Below are positions 7,540-11,810 of a DNA stretch of 11,810 nucleotides, one piece after another (positions within the stretch are counted from its first letter, which is position 1; every line of letters begins with the position of its first letter). The notes beneath the pieces are model-generated. The model saw nothing but the letters and a program-made list of their open reading frames with translations. It did no database searches and was not told the DNA's origin. Position numbers and translations under genes: made by a program. The DNA is from Alphaproteobacteria bacterium (GTDB lineage: Bacteria > Pseudomonadota > Alphaproteobacteria > Rhodobacterales > Rhodobacteraceae). The stretch is from the NCBI GenBank assembly GCA_030428025.1, contig JAUIBJ010000043.1, positions 1-11,810 of the forward strand, read 5' to 3'.

Positions 7540-8571
7540 TTACTGCTTAAGCCGGGTCCAGACCTTGTTGTAGAGATCGACCACTTCCTGCGGGCAGGGC
7601 TTGACGAAGTCGGGCGCAGGTGCATCCGCGGGCATGACAATCTCCGGCGCGCTCAGCATCTCTTCGTCCATGTATTGGTCGGAGCCCTGAATGCCGTTGG
7701 CATAGCGGGCGAAATTCGAGGTCATCGCCGCATTTTCCGGATCCATCATGAAGTTGATGAAGAGCTTGGCGTTCTCCATGTTCGGTGCGTCGGCCAGAAC
7801 CGCCACGTTGTCCATCCAGCCGGTGAAGCCTTCCTTGGGATAGGCATATTGCAGGGTCGGGCGCTGCATCCGCGCGCGCATCGCCGCGCCGTTCCAGTTC
7901 TGGCTGAGATCGACATCGCCGGAGGTCAGCTTCTCGATGGTGGAATAGTCCATCGTGCGCCAGTGCTGCTTGGCTTCCAGCAGCATTTCCAGCACCTCGC
8001 GCATCTCGTCCTCGTTGCCGTTGCAGCGGCCATAGCCGAGATAGCGCAGGCCGGCGTTGATGACGTCGTTCATGTCGTTGAGCATGTTGATCCGGCCCTT
8101 CAGCACCTCGGGCGGGTCGAACATCAGCGCCAGCGTGTTGATATCCCCGTCATAGACCGCGGTATCGACGGTGAACGACGTGGTGCCCCACTGATACGGG
8201 ATCGAGTAGTTGCGGCCCGGATCCCACCAGACATCGACCCATTTGGGATCGACATTCTCGAAATTCTCCATCTCGTTGGGCTTCACTTCGGCCAGAAGGC
8301 CCTCGCCGATCATGACCTTGATCATGTAGTCGCCGGGCACGACGATGTCATAGCCGGTATTGCCGGCCTGAACCTTGGCCAGCATGGTCTCGTTCGAGTC
8401 GTAGCCGTCGAGATTGACGGTCACGTCGAATTCCTTCTCGAACTTCTCGATCATCTCGGGGCTGGTGTAGTTGCCCCAGTTGTAGATGTTCAGCTCGCCC
8501 TCGGCGAGCGCCGCACCGCCGGCAAGCGCCAGCGCGGTCGCGGCCGTAAGAGCCTTCAGGGTGGGTGTCAT
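7540..8571 (-). CDS. PotD/PotF-type periplasmic polyamine-like binding protein of ABC transporter
   Basis: This is the extracytoplasmic solute-binding subunit of the upstream transporter, 343 residues. Residues 1-23 are a signal peptide (Lys near the start, hydrophobic TAATALALAGGAALA, likely cleavage after ALA). The mature protein begins EGELNIYNWGNYTSPEMIEKFEKEF, as PotD does. Compared from memory with E. coli PotD, these pocket residues are kept: Trp32 and Tyr35 (NWGNY), Tyr82, Asp166, Trp226 (NWNGAA), Trp252 and Asp254 (WMDNV), and probably Tyr290. The PotD Glu171 position is Asp169, and the Ser of VPST is Gly. Two cysteines (183 and 326) could pair in the periplasm. ATG 8571 is preferred over ATG 8577 because GGAGG lies seven bases from the former and only one from the latter. 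It follows the permease gene by 28 bp and ends before a strong hairpin. The ligand is probably a polyamine or similar cation, but this is unproven. Confidence 0.93.
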   Translation of the reverse strand: MTPTLKALTAATALALAGGAALAEGELNIYNWGNYTSPEMIEKFEKEFDVTVNLDGYDSNETMLAKVQAGNTGYDIVVPGDYMIKVMIGEGLLAEVKPNEMENFENVDPKWVDVWWDPGRNYSIPYQWGTTSFTVDTAVYDGDINTLALMFDPPEVLKGRINMLNDMNDVINAGLRYLGYGRCNGNEDEMREVLEMLLEAKQHWRTMDYSTIEKLTSGDVDLSQNWNGAAMRARMQRPTLQYAYPKEGFTGWMDNVAVLADAPNMENAKLFINFMMDPENAAMTSNFARYANGIQGSDQYMDEEMLSAPEIVMPADAPAPDFVKPCPQEVVDLYNKVWTRLKQ

Positions 8572-8578
8572 GATCATA

Positions 8579-8583
8579 CCTCC
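8579..8583 (-). promoter_or_regulatory. Ribosome binding site deciding the start of the binding-protein gene
   Basis: GGAGG lies seven bases upstream of ATG 8571 but only one base from the in-frame ATG 8577. The spacing therefore favours the shorter 343-residue protein beginning MTPTLKAL. Confidence 0.8.
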
Positions 8584-8599
8584 AGTTGGTTGGTTTTGG

Positions 8600-9436
8600 T
8601 TATTTCTTCATCCGCCCCTGCACTAGGAAGAGCGCGATGACGAGGATCACCGAGACCGCGACAAGGACGGTCGAAACGGCGTTGATTTCGGGGGTGATGC
8701 CGCGGCGCAGGGCGCCGAGTATGAAGATGGGCAGGGTGGTCTCGCCGGGGCCCGCGACCATCAGCGTGATGATCACGTCGTCGAGCGAGACGACGAAGGC
8801 CAGCATCGCGCCTGCCAGGATGCCGGGCATCAGCAGCGGCAGGGTGATGTAGCGGAAGCTTTGCCACGGGGTGGCGTAAAGGTCGGCGCCGGCCTGTTCC
8901 AGCGTCAGCGTCATGTCCTCCAGCCGGGCCCGGATGGGCATGAAGGCGAAGGGGATGCAGAAAGCGGTATGCGCCGCCATAAGGTATCCTATTCCGGTGA
9001 CGCCCGTGGCCTGCTTGACCAGCGAAAACAGAGACAGGGTGGAAATTGCGGTGACGATCTCGGGGATCATCAGCGGCTGGTTGATGATGCCGTAGGCCAG
9101 CCCCTGGCCGCGAAAGGCCGCGGTGCGGGTGGTGGCCAGTGCCGCCATGGTCGCCGCGATGGTGGAAAAGATCGTGGCCACTGCCGCCACCTTCACCGAC
9201 ACCCAGGCGGCGTTACGAATGCCGTCGTTTTCCAACGCGGCTTCGTACCAGCGCAGGGAAAACTCGGTCCACTTCACTACCGAGCGGTTGTCGTTGAAGG
9301 AAAAGATGATCAGTACCGCCAGCGGCATGTAAAGCGCGAAAATGCAGGCCCAGCCGATGGTCTTGAAGCCCGGCATCGCCTTGAGGTCGCGGGCGCGGGG
9401 GGCGCGGCGAGGGGTTGGGACGGAGGTTTCAGCCAT
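8600..9436 (-). CDS. potC: PotC-type ABC transporter permease
   Basis: This is the second inner-membrane channel subunit of the polyamine-type importer, 278 residues, the usual PotC/PotI length. After a basic cytoplasmic N-terminus (RRAPRARDLK) comes a membrane helix at about 27-47 ending in SFNDN, typical of PotC. About five further hydrophobic segments follow. The EAA loop that docks on the ATPase is residues 180-208 (EQAGADLYATPWQSF...ITLPLLMPGILAG), with the conserved Gly and LP. SLDDVIITLMVAGP (217-230) is also characteristic of PotC. ATG 9436 is chosen: it overlaps the end of potB by 8 bp (ATGGCTGA), and AAGGGGG lies upstream. The 11 extra residues from the opening at 9469 lie inside potB and look non-native. 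It pairs with the PotB-type subunit; the gene symbol is by family, since the substrate is not known. Confidence 0.93.
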   Translation of the reverse strand: MAETSVPTPRRAPRARDLKAMPGFKTIGWACIFALYMPLAVLIIFSFNDNRSVVKWTEFSLRWYEAALENDGIRNAAWVSVKVAAVATIFSTIAATMAALATTRTAAFRGQGLAYGIINQPLMIPEIVTAISTLSLFSLVKQATGVTGIGYLMAAHTAFCIPFAFMPIRARLEDMTLTLEQAGADLYATPWQSFRYITLPLLMPGILAGAMLAFVVSLDDVIITLMVAGPGETTLPIFILGALRRGITPEINAVSTVLVAVSVILVIALFLVQGRMKK

Positions 9437-10355
9437 GGGCGCGCGCCCCCTTGCCGGCGGCCCGGGCATAGATCAGCAGGGCGATCACCACCAGCGCCAT
9501 CAGGATAAGCGCGGCCGCCGAGCCGAAGGGCCAGTTTCGGGACGAGCCGAACTGGATGGCGATCATGTTGCCGATCATCAGTTTCTTGCCGCCGCCCAGA
9601 AGAGCCGGTGTGATATAGGCGCCGAGCCCGGGAATGAAGACCAGGATGCAGCCGGCGATGATGCCGGGCTTGGCCACCGGCGTGATGATGTGGCGCAGCA
9701 CCCGCCAGCGGTTGGCGTAAAGGTCATAGCCCGCCTCGACCAGCCGGAAATCGAGCTTTTCGAGGCTCGCGTAGAGCGGCAGCACCATGAAGGGCAGGTA
9801 GGTGTAGATCAGCCCGATGAAGACCGCCGTGTCGGTATAGAGGATCGACAGCGGTTTCTCGATAACGCCTACCCCCATCAGGGTGAGGTTGATCATCCCC
9901 TCGTCGCGCAGGATGAGAAGCATCGCATAGGTGCGGATCAGCAGGTTCGTCCAGAAGGGCAGGGTGATCAGGAAAAGCCACAGGTTGCGCTGTTCGCGCG
10001 GCTTGGTGGCGATGAAATAGGCGGTGGGAAAGCCGAGGATCAACGCTCCCACCGTCGCCCCGAAGGCCAGCCCGATGGAGCGCATGAAGATCGTCAGGTA
10101 GGAGTCGTTGAACTGAAGTGTGCCGTCGAAGATGTCGCGCTCGAACAGGAACTGGACATAGGCGTCGGTGGAGAATTCCCATATCACGCCGCCATAGGTG
10201 CCGGGCTTGAGAAAGGAATAGACGAAGGTGATGCCCAGAGGCAGGACGCTGATTGCCACGATGATGATCAGCGCCGGGGCGAGCAGGGCGCGGCGCGTGC
10301 GCCGGGTTCTGCGCCGCTCCTCGATCTGTGCCTGGGTCAGGGTCGCGGCCGTCAC
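9429..10355 (-). CDS. potB: PotB-type ABC transporter permease
   Basis: This is the first inner-membrane permease subunit of the importer, 308 residues, in the range for PotB/PotH. A cytoplasmic Arg-rich stretch (EERRRTRRTRR, residues 12-22) precedes the first membrane helix at about 23-48. The large periplasmic loop after it (WEFSTDAYVQFLFERDIFD) is typical of this type. The core helices include LPFWTNLLIRTYAMLLIL (132-149), strongly conserved in PotB. The EAA loop is about 207-234 (EAGYDLYANRWRVLRHIITP...PGIIAG), followed by FIPGLGAYITPALLGG (240-255). The start is a GTG whose GTGA overlaps the TGA of the ATPase gene by 4 bp, implying translational coupling. The end overlaps potC by 8 bp. 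The family is secure, the transported molecule is not. Confidence 0.93.
   Translation of the reverse strand: MTAATLTQAQIEERRRTRRTRRALLAPALIIIVAISVLPLGITFVYSFLKPGTYGGVIWEFSTDAYVQFLFERDIFDGTLQFNDSYLTIFMRSIGLAFGATVGALILGFPTAYFIATKPREQRNLWLFLITLPFWTNLLIRTYAMLLILRDEGMINLTLMGVGVIEKPLSILYTDTAVFIGLIYTYLPFMVLPLYASLEKLDFRLVEAGYDLYANRWRVLRHIITPVAKPGIIAGCILVFIPGLGAYITPALLGGGKKLMIGNMIAIQFGSSRNWPFGSAAALILMALVVIALLIYARAAGKGARAHG
9437..9448 (-). other. Perfect GC palindrome over the potC ribosome binding region
   Basis: GGGCGCGCGCCC is exactly self-complementary over 12 bases and abuts the potC ATG. It overlaps the 3' part of the AAGGGGG ribosome site. Folded as a GGGC/GCCC stem with a four-base loop, it could hide the potC start until ribosomes finishing potB open it. 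It also encodes the potB C-terminus, so codon bias may be the only cause. Confidence 0.4.
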
Positions 10356-11473
10356 GCCAGCACCCGTGCGCCGCCCGGGGCAATCACCACGCCCAGCTGC
10401 GCGCCCGGCGACAGGTCGATCCCTTCAGTCGAACCCCCGTGGCGCACTACCAGTTCTTCGCCGCTGCCCAGCCGCAGATGCAGGTTGTGCGCGGCGCCCA
10501 TGTAGACGACGTTTTCCAGCGTTCCTTCAAGCGCGGCCGCCTCGCCCGGCCCGGCGATGCGCAGGCTTTCGGGCCGGACCGCCAGCGCGCAGCTTCCGGC
10601 GGAGGTTCCGGCCTCGGGCATGCGGGCCAGAACGGTTTCACCATCACGCAGCCGCACCTTGGCCTGATTCCCCTCGGTCGATTCCACGGTGCCTTCGAAG
10701 ATGTTGATGTCACCGATGAAATCCGCCACGAAGCGGTGGGTCGGGCGGTCGTAGATATCCTTGGGCGAGCCGATCTGGAGGATCGCGCCGTCACGCATCA
10801 CCGCGATCCGGTCGGACATGGTGAGCGCCTCTTCCTGATCGTGGGTGACGAAGACGAAGGTGATGCCTGTCTCGTGCTGCAGGCTCTTCAGTTCGAGCTG
10901 CATGTTCTTGCGCAGCTTCAGGTCCAGCGCGGCCAGCGGTTCGTCGAGCAGAAGCACCTTGGGCGCCGGCGCCAGTGCCCGGGCCAGGGCCACGCGCTGC
11001 TGCTGTCCGCCCGACAGCTGATCGGTACGGCGGTTCGCCATCGCTTCAAGCTGCACCAGAGAAAGCATCTTCTTGACCCGCGCGTCGATATCGCCCGAGG
11101 GCTTGCCCAGCATCTTCAGCCCGAAACCCACATTCTCGGCCACGGTCATATGCGGGAACAGCGCGTAGTTCTGGAACACCGTGTTTACCGGCCGCAGATG
11201 CGGGGGCAGGGCGGTGATATCCTTGCCCTCCAGTTCGATCGTGCCACCGGTGGGCAGTTCGAACCCCGCGATCAGCCGCAGAAGCGTGGTCTTGCCGCAG
11301 CCGGAGGGACCGAGCAGGGTGAAGAATTCGTTCTCGCGAATGTCCACGTCGATATTGTCGAGCGCGGTGACCCGGGTCTCGCCATGCCCGAAAGTCTTGA
11401 CCAGCGATCTGGCGGAAATGGTGTTGCGCCGGTCCTGTGCCTGATGATCGGCATGTGCGGGTCTGGATGACAT
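10352..11473 (-). CDS. potA: PotA-type ABC transporter ATP-binding protein
   Basis: This is the cytoplasmic ATPase that powers the importer, 373 residues, normal for PotA. All nucleotide-binding motifs are intact: Walker A GPSGCGKT (55-62), Q-loop Gln101 in VFQNYALFPH, signature LSGGQQQR (153-160), Walker B VLLLDEP (173-179) and switch His211 in FVTHDQEEALTMSD. The N-terminal 15 residues (SSRPAHADHQAQDRR) are hydrophilic and outside the conserved domain. From about residue 258 the C-terminus is a TOBE domain (FEGTVES..., ALAVRPESLRIAG, VVYMGAAHNLHLRL), found in PotA, MalK and relatives. ATG 11473 has only a weak AGGGA upstream. It is the first gene of the operon, reading away from the RpiR-type regulator, and overlaps potB by 4 bp. 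The symbol is by family; polyamine specificity is inferred from the whole PotABCD set. Confidence 0.95.
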   Translation of the reverse strand: MSSRPAHADHQAQDRRNTISARSLVKTFGHGETRVTALDNIDVDIRENEFFTLLGPSGCGKTTLLRLIAGFELPTGGTIELEGKDITALPPHLRPVNTVFQNYALFPHMTVAENVGFGLKMLGKPSGDIDARVKKMLSLVQLEAMANRRTDQLSGGQQQRVALARALAPAPKVLLLDEPLAALDLKLRKNMQLELKSLQHETGITFVFVTHDQEEALTMSDRIAVMRDGAILQIGSPKDIYDRPTHRFVADFIGDINIFEGTVESTEGNQAKVRLRDGETVLARMPEAGTSAGSCALAVRPESLRIAGPGEAAALEGTLENVVYMGAAHNLHLRLGSGEELVVRHGGSTEGIDLSPGAQLGVVIAPGGARVLA

Positions 11474-11548
11474 TCAAGGTCCCTGTCGTTCGGTGCCGCG
11501 AATCGCTGGTATTATTTTATCGAATCACGGTAGTGTTATATTACTAAC
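11474..11548. promoter_or_regulatory. Divergent promoter region between regulator and transporter operon
   Basis: These 75 bp are the only gap between the divergent first codons of potA and the regulator gene, so they must carry both promoters. Bases 11510-11548 are strikingly AT-rich for this genome (GGTATTATTTTATCGAATCAC and onward). TATA-like hexamers occur on both strands, for example TATATT at 11537-11542 on plus and TAAAAT at 11519-11514 on minus. No clear -35 boxes are seen. Confidence 0.65.
11531..11546. promoter_or_regulatory. Candidate operator palindrome
   Basis: TAGTGTTATATTACTA is an imperfect 16-bp inverted repeat: TAGT and ACTA ends and a TATA centre match, with two mismatched pairs between. 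It lies in the AT-rich divergent region, two bases before the regulator's ATG, over its possible -10 box. A site here could serve autoregulation and control of the transporter operon by the RpiR-type protein. This is inferred from position and symmetry only. Confidence 0.45.
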
Positions 11549-11810
11549 ATGAATGACCCCGTGAAAACATCAACCCTGTCGGGTCCGGCCAAGCTGGAAA
11601 AACGCATCGATGATGTGTGGGACGCGCTGTCCTCGGCGGAACGCCGGGCGGCCTCCTGCCTGAAGACGCGCGGGCGGCTTCTTTCGCTCGACAGCGGCGC
11701 GGCGCTTGCGCGAGAGGCGCGAGTGAGCGAGATGACCGTCAGCCGGTTGCTCAAGAAGATGGGGTTCCAGGGGCTGTCGGGCCTGAAAGAGGCGCTGCGC
11801 ACCGACGAGG
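11549..11810 (+). CDS. RpiR/MurR-family transcriptional regulator (partial, C-terminus off the right edge)
   Basis: This is the start of a DNA-binding regulator; 87 codons are present. Residues about 14-85 form an RpiR-type winged helix-turn-helix: LEKRIDDVWDALSSAERRAASCL, then SGAALAREARVSEMTVSRLL (49-68) with the recognition helix around SEMTVSRLLKKMGF, then GLSGLKEAL. Full family members have about 280-300 residues with a C-terminal SIS domain that senses a phosphosugar or other small ligand; that part is outside the window. ATG 11549 is chosen because it gives the usual lead-in before the domain. No Shine-Dalgarno sequence precedes it, and a TATATT lies seven bases upstream, so the mRNA may be leaderless. 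Its divergent position next to potA suggests it controls the transporter-hydrolase operon, probably as a ligand-relieved repressor; the sign is a guess. Confidence 0.88.
   Translation, partial: MNDPVKTSTLSGPAKLEKRIDDVWDALSSAERRAASCLKTRGRLLSLDSGAALAREARVSEMTVSRLLKKMGFQGLSGLKEALRTDE

Noticed and set aside
5890..8640. A 916-codon open frame on the plus strand
   Set aside because: It runs antisense through the amidohydrolase, serine hydrolase and binding-protein genes, each of which has clear family motifs. Its product is rich in Arg, His, Gly and Ala with no recognisable domain. Long antisense frames are expected in DNA with strong GC bias at third positions.
9342..11470. Two overlapping plus-strand frames of 387 and 380 codons
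   Set aside because: They mirror the transporter genes and have basic, low-complexity products. The minus-strand genes here have complete ABC motifs.
1..11810. Possible mobile element, CRISPR, tRNA or phage-like content
   Set aside because: No transposase, integrase, direct-repeat array, tRNA-like cloverleaf or terminal inverted repeats were seen. Gene packing and base use are even throughout, apart from the AT-rich divergent promoter.

Overview
The window looks like a chromosomal stretch from a high-GC alphaproteobacterium, probably of the Rhodobacteraceae (Roseobacter-like) group. That placement rests on the strong G/C bias at third codon positions, the fused MrpA-MrpB (PhaAB-type) antiporter subunit, and the look of the PotABCD-type transporter. 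It is inference; no marker gene is present.

All genes except one lie on the minus strand, so transcription runs from high to low coordinates. At the right edge (11549 to the end) is the start of a plus-strand RpiR-family regulator. A 75-bp AT-rich divergent promoter region separates it from a polyamine-type ABC transporter operon: ATPase (11473-10352), two permeases (10355-9429 and 9436-8600) and the periplasmic binding protein (8571-7540). The first three genes overlap by 4 and 8 bp. A perfect 11-bp GC hairpin with a T-run follows the binding-protein gene. Next come a NylB-like serine hydrolase of the beta-lactamase fold (7473-6238) and a YtcJ-type metal-dependent amidohydrolase (6215-4557), neither with a signal peptide.

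The left third is the beginning of a Mrp/Mnh/Pha-type multisubunit cation/proton antiporter operon: a fused MrpA-MrpB subunit (4469-1605), MrpC (1603-1247) and MrpD (1250 to beyond the left edge). The remaining subunits (E, F, G) would be expected outside the window.

The most interesting reading is that regulator, transporter and two unrelated intracellular hydrolases form one catabolic unit. A cationic, polyamine-like compound carrying an amide or ester bond would be bound in the periplasm, imported and cleaved in the cytoplasm, with control by the RpiR-type protein. The binding protein keeps most residues of the classical PotD polyamine pocket but differs at two. The substrate cannot be read from the sequence. 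No mobile elements, CRISPR arrays, tRNA or rRNA genes were seen.
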